Origin: a candidate division KSB1 bacterium | GTDB lineage: Bacteria; Electryoneota; RPQS01 | Direction: 5' to 3' | NCBI GenBank assembly: GCA_016214895.1 | Contig: JACRMR010000012.1 | Span: 186,001 to 250,000 of the forward strand | DNA length: 64,000 nt | Shown: positions 51,279 to 59,738 of the stretch, piece by piece | Position numbering within the stretch: position 1 is the stretch's first letter | Layout: every line of letters begins with the position of its first letter | Notes under the pieces: model-generated | Database searches by the model: none | The model's input: the letters and a program-made list of their open reading frames with translations, nothing else | What the model was told of the DNA's origin: nothing | Program-made: the position numbers and the translations under genes

Positions 51279-51920
51279 ATGAAATCCCTTCCGGTATTCA
51301 TCGTTCATCGTTCGTCGTTCATCGTTCTGGTCGCGCTGCTTTGCGTCGAGCTCGCCTCCGCACACGACCTCGTGCTCTCGACGGGTTACGCAAACTCCGG
51401 CACGCCGCGGGTGGGCAGCGGTGTCAGTCAACGGAACAAGCCGTTTCGCGCCGGTGGGGGGTATGCAGTCGGGGCGCGCGCGGACATCGAATCGCAGCAA
51501 CGCAATTTCATGTTCGGCCCGTCCTTTCTGTTCTGGAACAACCTGACCGGCGACCCCGACCCCAACGCCAACGCGAGCTACATGCAGATCGAGTTCGGCG
51601 GCAGATTTTCCGCCCGCACGCGCGCGTATCCGTGTCTGTACGCGGGCGTCGGCGCGGGCTACACGTTCGCGCACGGCGAACTGAAACAGAAGGTCTTCGA
51701 TCCCCTGCCCAAGCAGGAATATGACGGCGACTTCCCGACCGCGAGCGTGCATGCCGGGTTCAAGACTCCGACCGCCAACGATAACCTCGGTTTGGTCGGC
51801 GAGTTCTCTTATCACTTCGGCCTCGATGATCCCAGCGGCCGACGCACGGTCGGCCCGGCCCGCGCCTTCCTGATTCAAATCGGTCTCGCCTTCGGCATTC
51901 GCGCCGGCGGTCAACCGTGA
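51279..51920 (+). CDS. Exported beta-barrel-like outer membrane protein, uncharacterised
   Basis: I start at ATG 51279 (MKSLPVFIVHRSSFIVLVAL), giving 213 residues with a signal peptide ending near ELASA. The mature part alternates hydrophobic and polar residues and contains RNFMFGPSFLFWN, ASYMQIEFGGRF, YLYAGVG-like (CLYAGVGAGYTFAHGE) and a final strand ending QIGLAFGIRAGGQP. This is a pattern of small outer membrane beta-barrels. It lies between recA and recX and overlaps recX by GTGA. Part of the signal peptide is encoded by a heptamer repeat (51297-51327). Confidence 0.6.
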   Translation: MKSLPVFIVHRSSFIVLVALLCVELASAHDLVLSTGYANSGTPRVGSGVSQRNKPFRAGGGYAVGARADIESQQRNFMFGPSFLFWNNLTGDPDPNANASYMQIEFGGRFSARTRAYPCLYAGVGAGYTFAHGELKQKVFDPLPKQEYDGDFPTASVHAGFKTPTANDNLGLVGEFSYHFGLDDPSGRRTVGPARAFLIQIGLAFGIRAGGQP

Positions 51921-52423
51921 ACAGCGACCCGCCGGAGAAACCTCGCCGCAAGCCCGCCGCCACCGCGTTGCAGCATGCGGTCAAACTGCTCGCCGCGCGG
52001 CCCTACTCCGAGCGCAAGCTGAAGGAAAAGCTGTACGACCGCGAATTCCAGACTGCCGAGATTCGCGGCGCGCTCGACAGGCTGAAGCAAGAGCGGTTGC
52101 TTGACGACGAAAAATTCGCCATGGATTTCGTCCACGCCCGGCTGAATTCGCGACCGCGCGCGGCCACCGCGCTGATTCGCGATCTGCTCGCACGGGGGAT
52201 TCCGATGGATATCGCCCGTAAGGTCGTCAAGGTGACTACCGAGTCCACTGACGAGGCGGCGCTGGCCATGGAACTCGTCCGCCGTAAACTGGATCATTAT
52301 CACGATCTCGACGAACGCGTGCGCTGGCGCCGGCTTGCGGGTCTGCTCGCCCGCCGCGGCTTCAGCCCCGATACGATCCGCAAAGTTTTGCGCGAGGCCC
52401 TGAAGGCCGACCCCGCGGAATAG
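51917..52423 (+). CDS. recX: Regulatory protein RecX
   Basis: The product of 168 residues, from GTG 51917, is made of the three-helix RecX repeats: AARPYSERKLKEKLYDR, IRGALDRLKQERLLDDEKFAMDF, then LARRGFSPDTIRKVLRE. RecX binds RecA filaments and limits recombinase activity. The usual recA-recX pair is split by one membrane protein gene. Confidence 0.9.
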   Translation: MNSDPPEKPRRKPAATALQHAVKLLAARPYSERKLKEKLYDREFQTAEIRGALDRLKQERLLDDEKFAMDFVHARLNSRPRAATALIRDLLARGIPMDIARKVVKVTTESTDEAALAMELVRRKLDHYHDLDERVRWRRLAGLLARRGFSPDTIRKVLREALKADPAE

Positions 52424-52493
52424 GAGAAGTGCACAGCCGACATTGCAACGATTCTGTTGACCCGTCTCATCACGCTTGGAAGTGAGGGAACCA

Positions 52494-53123
52494 ATGGTTG
52501 CTCTGTGGCTGCTTGCACTGGCGGTTTTATGCTGTGATTTTGCGGAGGCGCGGGCCGATAGCTGGGCTGAGTTGATGGCCGGAGTCGCCGGAACCACCGG
52601 CTCGCACGACTATCAACAGGTGAACGAATCGCTCATCAGCCGTGGCGATGCGGGGACCGCGATGGCGATTTCCGGCCGTTTTCCGGTGTGGGGAAGGCTG
52701 ATGTGGAGTCCGTCCGCTTGGTTCGTGCGTTCGCCCGGACGTTCGCGCGATCTCGATGCTGACAATCCGCGCACGGACGATGCGGTATTGCAGCAGGCCG
52801 AAGTCGCCATTGATCTGATGCACCCGCTCCCCGGCGCACCGCGAATCGCGCTCGGCGCCGGCATCGCTTCCGCATGGTGGACCGCGGCGGTCATCAGCGC
52901 GCATCCGTACTCCACACACCATGACGACCGCCGCCTCGGGCGCGGACAGGACCTGCTCGCACGCGGCATCCTGCGCTGGGACCTCCGCAATCCGGCGATC
53001 GCCGGAGCATTCGTTCGCGGCATTGTGGCAGTTCCCGTCAGTGATGCTCCATCCTCAGGCGGATCCGCGGCGGGATACGTCGGCGCGGGAATCGGCTTCG
53101 CCATGCCGCTCTCACGACGGTAA
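52494..53123 (+). CDS. Hypothetical exported protein
   Basis: From ATG 52494 (GAGGG at 52484-52488) the product has 209 residues. The start MVALWLLALAVLCCDFAEARA is a signal peptide. The mature protein has alternating strands (GTAMAISGRFPVWGRLMW, PRIALGAGIASAWW) and ends in YVGAGIGFAMPLSRR. A small outer membrane beta-barrel is likely, but I recognise no family. The 3' end with the stop was duplicated downstream (53261). Confidence 0.6.
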   Translation: MVALWLLALAVLCCDFAEARADSWAELMAGVAGTTGSHDYQQVNESLISRGDAGTAMAISGRFPVWGRLMWSPSAWFVRSPGRSRDLDADNPRTDDAVLQQAEVAIDLMHPLPGAPRIALGAGIASAWWTAAVISAHPYSTHHDDRRLGRGQDLLARGILRWDLRNPAIAGAFVRGIVAVPVSDAPSSGGSAAGYVGAGIGFAMPLSRR

Positions 53124-53129
53124 CAAATC

Positions 53130-53545
53130 TTGCACCCCCCTATGATCCCCCCTTGAAAGGGGGGATGGGGTTCAACGTGATGAGTTCTGCTCTCAGCTGA
53201 TTGAGCGCTCCTCACGAATCGCATCCACTGCTCAGAAACCCATCCACGCCTTTCAAGGGTATTGGCTTCGCCATGCCGCGCTCACGACGGTAATAAATCT
53301 TGCACCCCCCTATGATCCCCCCTTGAAAGGGGGGATGGGGTTCAACGTGATGAGTTCTGCTCTCAGCTGATTGAGCGCTCCTCACGAATCGCAGCACCCC
53401 CCTATGATCCCCTCTTGAAAGGGGGGATGGGGTTCGGGGTGATGAGTTCTGCTCGGACCGGATCGACGTGCGGTTAATACCCGCTTCAGCTATTCGTGAT
53501 CGCAGTCCGTCCCCCCTTTCAAGGGGGGACAACAGGGGGGTATCG
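53130..53545. repeat. Cluster of composite element halves and a local tandem duplication
   Basis: Left halves of the C-run/G-run element are at 53130, 53303 and 53395, each followed by GTGATGAGTTCTGCT. One intact right half is at 53508-53545 and a decayed one near 53236. A segment of about 130 bases from 53091 recurs at 53261 and includes the last codons of the preceding gene. No gene between 53124 and 53592. Confidence 0.8.
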
Positions 53546-53592
53546 GTTTTCTTGCTATTCTCAACGCGTCAGCATTTCAGTCTTTTCTTCCG

Positions 53593-56238
53593 ATGAAGAC
53601 CTCCACAGAAATTCGTTCGGCCTTTCTCGACTTCTTCAAACAACGCGGGCACTTGATCGTGCCCTCCGCGCCCGTGATTCCACAGGGTGACCCCACTCTG
53701 CTCTTCACCAACGCGGGCATGAATCAATTCAAGCCCTATTTTTTGGGCCAGCAGAAACCGGAAGCCACGCGCATCGCCGATACGCAGAAGTGCATCCGCG
53801 TCTCCGGCAAACACAACGACCTCGAAGAAGTCGGACCGTCGAACTATCATCATACGTTCTTCGAGATGCTCGGCAACTGGAGCTTCGGCGACTATTTTAA
53901 GCGCGACGCCATTAGCTGGGCCTGGGAATTGATGACGCAGGTTTACAAGCTGCCCAAGGACAAGCTCTACGCCACCATTTACGAGACCGACGACGAAGCC
54001 GGCGAGCTCTGGAAGAGCGTCACCGACATCGATCCCACGCACGTCCTGAAATTCGGCAAGAAAGACAATTTCTGGTCGATGGGCGATACCGGACCGTGCG
54101 GACCGTGCAGCGAAATTCACATCGATCGCGGTCCCCAATTCGACAGCGATCCGAAGGCGTTTGTCAACAGCGGCTCGCCGCGCTATCTCGAACTCTGGAA
54201 TCTCGTTTTCATTCAGTACGACGCGCAGCCCGACGGCAAGCTCGTGCCGCTGCCGGCCCAGCATGTCGATACCGGCGCGGGTCTTGAGCGCATCACGAAT
54301 GTGCTCTCCGGCGTCACCTCGAATTACGACACCGATCTGTTTCAGCCGATCATTCAGGCCGTCGCCGAACTCTCCGGTCACCCGTACACGGCGTTGCCGC
54401 CGTCGATTCCGCATCGCGTGATCGCCGATCATCTGCGCTGTCTGACGTTCGCCATCACCGACGGCGCGATGCCCGGCAACGAGGGTCGCGGCTACGTGCT
54501 ACGCCGCATCCTCCGCCGCGCCGCGCGCTTCGGCCGCAAGCTCGAACTGCACGAGCCGTTTCTGCACAAGCTCGTGCCCGTGCTCGTCGATACCATGGGC
54601 GAGCAGTTCCCTGAACTGAAAGAGCGTCACGTGCACGTCGCGCGTGTGCTGCATGCCGAAGAAGAACATTTCGGCAAGACACTGGACCGCGGCCTCACGA
54701 TCTTCGGCGGCGTGGTCAGCGAAGTCAGGAAGCGCGGCGCGTCCGAAATTCCCGGCGAGGAAGTGTTCAAGCTCTACGACTCCTTCGGCTTCCCGCTCGA
54801 TCTGACTCAACTCATGGCCAGAGAAGAGGGCCTCAGTGTCGATCAGGCCGGGTTCGATAGCGCGATGCAGCAGCAGAAGGATACCGCGCGAGCCGCCGGG
54901 AAGTTCAAAGCCGGAAAGCAGCACGGAATGGCCGTCGATGGCACACTTCCCACGCGCTTTGTCGGTTACGATTCACTCGATGCCGAATCTCATCAGATCA
55001 TCGTCGGCGCTGCCGCTGAGGTCGGCAGGTCTGCAAGCTATGTCGCGACCGAAGTCACACCATTCTATGTTGAATCCGGCGGTCAAGTCTCGGATGTCGG
55101 CAGCATCGAACTGGTCACCGCGGACGGTGATGATCACAAGTACCACGTCACCGGCACCACGAAGATCGGCGATACGATCGTCCATTCTATCGATGCAGGT
55201 TCCGCCGGATTGTTCGAGGGACGGATTGAGCGCGCAATTCTCCGCGTCTCCCCCCAGCACCGCATCCCCACCCAGTACAACCACACCGCCACGCACCTGC
55301 TCCACGCCGCGCTGCGCAAGACGCTCGGCGAGCATGTGCATCAGGCCGGAAGCTATGTCGGTCCGGATTACCTGCGCTTCGACTACACGCATTTCGAGAA
55401 GCCCTCCGCCGACGAACTCGCGCAAATCGAGCTGCTCGTCAACGAGAGCATTCGCGGCAACTTCCCCGTCACGCCCAAGATCATGCCGATCAAAGAGGCG
55501 CAGGCGCTCGGCGCCATGGCGCTGTTCGGCGAAAAGTACGGTGACGAGGTGCGCATGATCGAAATCGCCGATTCGGATATGGTCATCTCGCGCGAACTCT
55601 GCGGCGGCTGCCACGTCAAGCGCACCGGCGATATCGGCGTGTTCGTGATCCGCGCGGAAACCTCCGCCGCCGCCGGAATCCGCCGCATCGATGCGCTCAC
55701 GGGCGAAGCCGCGTACAGATATCTGATCGAGCGCCGCAACAAGGTCGATGAGTTCACGCTCGAACTTGGCAGCGAAGGCTCCGATCCCCTCGACAAACTC
55801 AAGAAATTCCTTGACGAGAAAAAGCGGCTGCAAAAGGAACTCGACCACTTGCGCGGTCAGTCCGCCGTCGCCGCCATGAAGGCGCTCACCGCACAGGCCG
55901 TTTCCATCAACAGTTCCCGCCTCGTCGCCGCCGAAGTCAGCGCGCCCAATCTCGACATCATGAAAGAGATGGGCGACGCGCTGCGCGATGCGCTCGGCTC
56001 CGGCGTCGGCGTGCTCGCCGGTGCCGTCGACGGCAAGCCGCAAATGGTGGTCGTCGTTACGCCTGACCTCGTCAAGCGCGGCGTCGATGCCGTCGCCATC
56101 GTGAAAGAGCTCGGCAAACGGCTGCAGGGCGGCGGCGGCGGCAAACCGCATCTCGCCACCGCCGGCGGCAAGCACCTCGACGGGATCAAGACCGCGATCG
56201 TTGACGCCGAAAGCGTCGTGAAGAGCTTCGTGAAATAG
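53593..56238 (+). CDS. alaS: Alanyl-tRNA synthetase
   Basis: The product of 881 residues is full length. The catalytic core begins RSAFLDFFKQRGHLIVPSAP and has FTNAGMNQFKPYFLG. The editing domain has HTATHLLHAALRK and, further on, CGGCHVKRTG (zinc-binding HxxxH and CxxxH). The C-terminal part has a glycine-rich DHH-associated end (GGGGGKPHLATAGGK). It charges tRNA-Ala, one gene of which is at 42801-42873. The ATG 53593 has no Shine-Dalgarno sequence. Confidence 0.97.
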   Translation: MKTSTEIRSAFLDFFKQRGHLIVPSAPVIPQGDPTLLFTNAGMNQFKPYFLGQQKPEATRIADTQKCIRVSGKHNDLEEVGPSNYHHTFFEMLGNWSFGDYFKRDAISWAWELMTQVYKLPKDKLYATIYETDDEAGELWKSVTDIDPTHVLKFGKKDNFWSMGDTGPCGPCSEIHIDRGPQFDSDPKAFVNSGSPRYLELWNLVFIQYDAQPDGKLVPLPAQHVDTGAGLERITNVLSGVTSNYDTDLFQPIIQAVAELSGHPYTALPPSIPHRVIADHLRCLTFAITDGAMPGNEGRGYVLRRILRRAARFGRKLELHEPFLHKLVPVLVDTMGEQFPELKERHVHVARVLHAEEEHFGKTLDRGLTIFGGVVSEVRKRGASEIPGEEVFKLYDSFGFPLDLTQLMAREEGLSVDQAGFDSAMQQQKDTARAAGKFKAGKQHGMAVDGTLPTRFVGYDSLDAESHQIIVGAAAEVGRSASYVATEVTPFYVESGGQVSDVGSIELVTADGDDHKYHVTGTTKIGDTIVHSIDAGSAGLFEGRIERAILRVSPQHRIPTQYNHTATHLLHAALRKTLGEHVHQAGSYVGPDYLRFDYTHFEKPSADELAQIELLVNESIRGNFPVTPKIMPIKEAQALGAMALFGEKYGDEVRMIEIADSDMVISRELCGGCHVKRTGDIGVFVIRAETSAAAGIRRIDALTGEAAYRYLIERRNKVDEFTLELGSEGSDPLDKLKKFLDEKKRLQKELDHLRGQSAVAAMKALTAQAVSINSSRLVAAEVSAPNLDIMKEMGDALRDALGSGVGVLAGAVDGKPQMVVVVTPDLVKRGVDAVAIVKELGKRLQGGGGGKPHLATAGGKHLDGIKTAIVDAESVVKSFVK

Positions 56239-56293
56239 CACCTGAGAATCCGTTCGGACGTGCGCTAACTGCCGAAACGCCGAGGGGCCTGTC

Positions 56294-56920
56294 ATGCCAG
56301 ATTTCAACCCCGCCGATCTGCCCAAAGGAACGATTTGCAATACGTACGGGGACGGATCCCACGCGTTCTATCTCAAGAAGATCATTTACCCGAAAATTCA
56401 GCACTATCAGCGGCGAAAATATCCCGCGGCGGGTGACATTCCCGCGCTGAAGGCCGTTCACAGCATCATCCATCTCGGCGGAAATCAGTGGCTCTCCTGC
56501 CAGGCGCCCAAGGCGAAGCGAATCACGCTGGAACTCTTGCCGGACCGCCGCTACAGTTTTCATCGCTACAAGCACATCGACCGCTTCGGTCCCGTCAACT
56601 CCCCGGCGTGGGCGGCCTTCGACCAGGCCGTGCGCGCCATCGACGGCACGGATTACGACTACGGGCAATTGGTGGACATCATGCTGCGTCAGGTGCTCGG
56701 CTTTCCGTTCTTGAAAAAGTTGTCGATCTTCGACCTCGGTCGCCGGCAAAAGGTCTGTTCGGTTGCCTGTCACACGATTCTGTTGAAAGCATACAAAGCC
56801 AGCGGCGAAGGCTATCCCGGTCCGCTGGGACGGCAATACGTGGAAGATAGCTGCCCGGCGGATTTCGCGATGCACGACAGCTTTGAAGTTGTTCACACAA
56901 TAGGCATCTGCATCCCATGA
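56294..56920 (+). CDS. Permuted papain-fold (NlpC/P60, YiiX-like) protein
   Basis: The product of 208 residues starts at ATG 56294 (GAGGGG upstream). An early His region (KAVHSIIHLGGNQWLSC) and a late Cys region (RRQKVCSVACHTILLKAY), then DSCPADFAMHDSFEVVHTIG, follow the circularly permuted order of YaeF/YiiX-type peptidases or amidases, where His comes before Cys. No signal peptide is seen. The function (cleavage of peptide or lipid amide bonds) is an inference from this order. Confidence 0.5.
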   Translation: MPDFNPADLPKGTICNTYGDGSHAFYLKKIIYPKIQHYQRRKYPAAGDIPALKAVHSIIHLGGNQWLSCQAPKAKRITLELLPDRRYSFHRYKHIDRFGPVNSPAWAAFDQAVRAIDGTDYDYGQLVDIMLRQVLGFPFLKKLSIFDLGRRQKVCSVACHTILLKAYKASGEGYPGPLGRQYVEDSCPADFAMHDSFEVVHTIGICIP

Positions 56921-56986
56921 CGGGAGAACGTGAGAGTCGTCGCGCTGCATGCGAACTTGACTTGCAAGCGGGCGAATTGAATTCCC

Positions 56987-57631
56987 ATGAACGAAACCAA
57001 GCTCATTACCGGACTCGATAAACTACAGAACGCGATCAGCGATGCCGCGGCCATGCACAGCCAATTGCCGTCGTGCTTCACTGAACTCGTCGCCATCGCC
57101 ACGCTCTGTGCCAAGACGCTCAAGGGTGACGGCAAACTGCTGTTCTGCGGCAACGGCGGCTCCGCCGCGCAGGCGCAGCATATCGCCACGGAATTTGTAG
57201 TCCGCCTGACCGCGAAACGCAACCGCCGCGCGCTCCCCGCTTATGCCCTGACCGCCGATACCACGCTGCTGTCGGCCTGCGCCAACGACTTCGGTTTCGA
57301 GAGAGTTTTCGCGCGTCAAGTTGAAGCCTTCCTGAAACACGGCGATGTGCTCTTCCTGCTCTCGACCTCCGGCCAGTCACCGAATCTGATCGAAGCCGCG
57401 CAACTCTCGCAAGCGCTCGGCGGCGTCAACGTCGCCTTTCTCGGTCAGCCGCGTTCGCCGCTCGATGACCATGTGCATCACGCGCTGCACATTCCCGCCG
57501 CCGCCGGCCAGCGCGTGCAGGAAGCCCACCTGCTGTGCGGGCACATGCTCGTCGAATTGATCGAAGACCTTTTGTTTGAACAGTACACTCCCGCCGAAGC
57601 GGATCGCGCAGTCTCCAAGCACACCAAATGA
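56987..57631 (+). CDS. gmhA: Sedoheptulose-7-phosphate isomerase (SIS domain)
   Basis: The product of 214 residues has the SIS fold with LLFCGNGGSAAQAQHIATEF, ALTADTTLLSACANDF, LFLLSTSGQSPNLIEAA and the C-terminal VQEAHLLCGHMLVELIE, all GmhA features. It turns sedoheptulose 7-phosphate into D-glycero-D-manno-heptose 7-phosphate for lipopolysaccharide inner core, which implies a Gram-negative envelope. The last four bases overlap the BatA gene (ATGA). Confidence 0.9.
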   Translation: MNETKLITGLDKLQNAISDAAAMHSQLPSCFTELVAIATLCAKTLKGDGKLLFCGNGGSAAQAQHIATEFVVRLTAKRNRRALPAYALTADTTLLSACANDFGFERVFARQVEAFLKHGDVLFLLSTSGQSPNLIEAAQLSQALGGVNVAFLGQPRSPLDDHVHHALHIPAAAGQRVQEAHLLCGHMLVELIEDLLFEQYTPAEADRAVSKHTK

Positions 57632-59712
57632 CCTTTCTCAACAGCGCACTGCTCGCCGCGCTCACGCTCGGACTGCTGCCGATCCTGATTCACCTGTTGA
57701 ACCGGCAGCGCTATAAAGACGTGGACTTTCCCACGTTGCGCTTTCTGCGCGAACTCCAGCGCCAGAAAATGCGCCAGGTCAAGATTCGCCAGATTCTGCT
57801 CCTGATTCTGCGCACGCTCGCCGTGATCTTCCTCGTCTTCGCTCTGACTCGCCCGGTCCTCAAGAGCGCCGCCGGAATCCTGCCCGGCGCCGACGCGCGC
57901 ACCAGCGCCGTCGTGATCGTGGACCGCTCGGCCTCCATGCAAACCGAGACGCCCGACGGCTCGCGCTTCCGCCAAGTACAGAGCCGCGCGCAGGAAATCC
58001 TCGCCATGCTCGGCGACGGCGATGACGCGCAAATCGTCTGGGCCGATGAAACCCCGGAGCGCTTCCCCGAACAGGCCACCGGCAATATTGGTCTGCTCCG
58101 CGAGACGATCGGCGATGCGCGCGTCTCCGAGCGCGGCGGAAACCTCGTCAGCGCGCTGCAAGCCGCCCGCGCGATTCTCGGACAATCCCAGAATCTGCAC
58201 AAGGAAGTCTATCTGCTCTCCGACTTCTCCGCAAGTGCCTGGCCCGAACCGCTCCCCCAGTCCGCAATCCTACCCGACGACGTGCGACTGTTTCTCTGCC
58301 CCGTCGGCACGGACAAGGCCAGTAACGTCGGCATCGTCGAGGCGAACGTCACCTCCCGCATCATCACGCCCGGTCGCGCCGTCGAAGTTACCTTCAGTGC
58401 GCGCAATACCGGCAACACCGAGGCGGCGGACCGGATCGTCAGCGTCTATCTTGGCGGCCGCAGAGTCACGCAGACCCGCGTCACGCTCGCCCCCGGCGAA
58501 TTGAAAACCTCCCGCGTTAAGTTTGTGCCCGAAGATCCCGGCGATCAAGTCGGCTACGTGACCGTCGAGGAAGCCGACGACTTCTCATCCGACAACCAGC
58601 GTTATTTTGTGCTGCGGGTGCCCGCGCGCCTCCGCGTCGCCGTGGTCGGCAGCGATGGCCCGGCGCGCGAGCTGACCGCGCTCGCGCTGAATCCCGGCGG
58701 TCAACCCGGTGGATTCGTCGAAACCACGCGGCTGACACCCGGCGAATTCGAGAACAATGACTGGGCGGACTTCGACGCCGTCTTCCTGCTCGATGCCGCG
58801 GGCTTCAGCGGCGGCTTCGGCGCGCGACTGCACAGCTATGTCGAGGCCGGTCGCGGCGTCTTTGTCATGTTTGGAAATCAGGCTGACCTGCGCTCCTATT
58901 CCGCCTGGCTGCCCGCGATCGGTCTTCCGGTGCCCGCCGACCCCTGGCAGGCCGAATCCAATCCGGTCAAGTGGTCACAGCTCGATCTCGCGCATCCACT
59001 CTTCGAGGGCGTCTTTGAGGAGCGACCGGCCGACATCTCGCCGGAAATTCGCCGCATGGTTCGCACGAGCAGCACAGGTACCGCCGTCAAGATCATCAGC
59101 GCGTCAAACGAGATCCCCTTCCTCTGGGAGTCGCGGGTGGGCAAGGGCCACGCGCTCATGTTGACTTCATCGCCCGATCCGGAATGGTCCACGCTCTTTC
59201 GCACCGGGATCTTTCCGCCGCTGGTCGTCAGCAGCGCCGCCTATCTCGCCGGCATCGGCACGTCTGGCGCGGAATATCAGCTTACCGTCGGTGTTCCCGC
59301 GCAAATCGAAATGACCGGTACGCCCGGCGACGCGGCCTTCGAAATCCGCAGCGCCCACGGCGCGCTCGCGCCAACGGTGGAGACCTCCGCCTTCGGTTTC
59401 GCATTGAAGGTCCCCGCCATCGCGCAGCCCGATGCCGCCGAACTCTGGCATGGCAACCGCCGTGTCGCCGCCCTGGCCGTCAATCTCCCCCCCCGAGAAT
59501 CAGAACTTCAGCCGCAAGATGCGCAGGAATTCAAGTCCTGGCTCGGTGGCCAATTAACCACGCTCGCGGCCCGCGAGGCTGCGCAGCCCGCAATTCAAGA
59601 AGGTCGATATGGCCGAGAACTTTGGAAGCTTTGCCTGATCATCGCGCTGGCCGCGCTCATCGCTGAGATGCTGCTGGGGAGAGTCGGCAAACGCGAAGCG
59701 ATTGCCGTCTGA
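57628..59712 (+). CDS. BatA-domain, von Willebrand A-like membrane protein
   Basis: The product has 694 residues. The N-terminal BatA domain (TIGR02226 type) reads LLPILIHLLNRQRYKDVDFP and has two membrane helices. A VWA domain follows with VVIVDRSASMQTETP (MIDAS DxSxS). Then come CARDB-like and glutamine-amidotransferase-like regions (FDAVFLLDAAGFSG), and a last membrane helix near the C-terminus (LCLIIALAALIAEMLLG). Such proteins are common in FCB bacteria next to MoxR ATPases, which are absent here. Role in envelope stress or protein assembly is uncertain. Confidence 0.8.
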   Translation: MTFLNSALLAALTLGLLPILIHLLNRQRYKDVDFPTLRFLRELQRQKMRQVKIRQILLLILRTLAVIFLVFALTRPVLKSAAGILPGADARTSAVVIVDRSASMQTETPDGSRFRQVQSRAQEILAMLGDGDDAQIVWADETPERFPEQATGNIGLLRETIGDARVSERGGNLVSALQAARAILGQSQNLHKEVYLLSDFSASAWPEPLPQSAILPDDVRLFLCPVGTDKASNVGIVEANVTSRIITPGRAVEVTFSARNTGNTEAADRIVSVYLGGRRVTQTRVTLAPGELKTSRVKFVPEDPGDQVGYVTVEEADDFSSDNQRYFVLRVPARLRVAVVGSDGPARELTALALNPGGQPGGFVETTRLTPGEFENNDWADFDAVFLLDAAGFSGGFGARLHSYVEAGRGVFVMFGNQADLRSYSAWLPAIGLPVPADPWQAESNPVKWSQLDLAHPLFEGVFEERPADISPEIRRMVRTSSTGTAVKIISASNEIPFLWESRVGKGHALMLTSSPDPEWSTLFRTGIFPPLVVSSAAYLAGIGTSGAEYQLTVGVPAQIEMTGTPGDAAFEIRSAHGALAPTVETSAFGFALKVPAIAQPDAAELWHGNRRVAALAVNLPPRESELQPQDAQEFKSWLGGQLTTLAAREAAQPAIQEGRYGRELWKLCLIIALAALIAEMLLGRVGKREAIAV

Positions 59713-59738
59713 CTCCCATCCACAACCGAGGCGTCCCG

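Noticed and set aside
54973-56340. Long minus-strand frame opposite alaS
   Set aside because: Antisense shadow; no recognisable motifs and no ribosome site.
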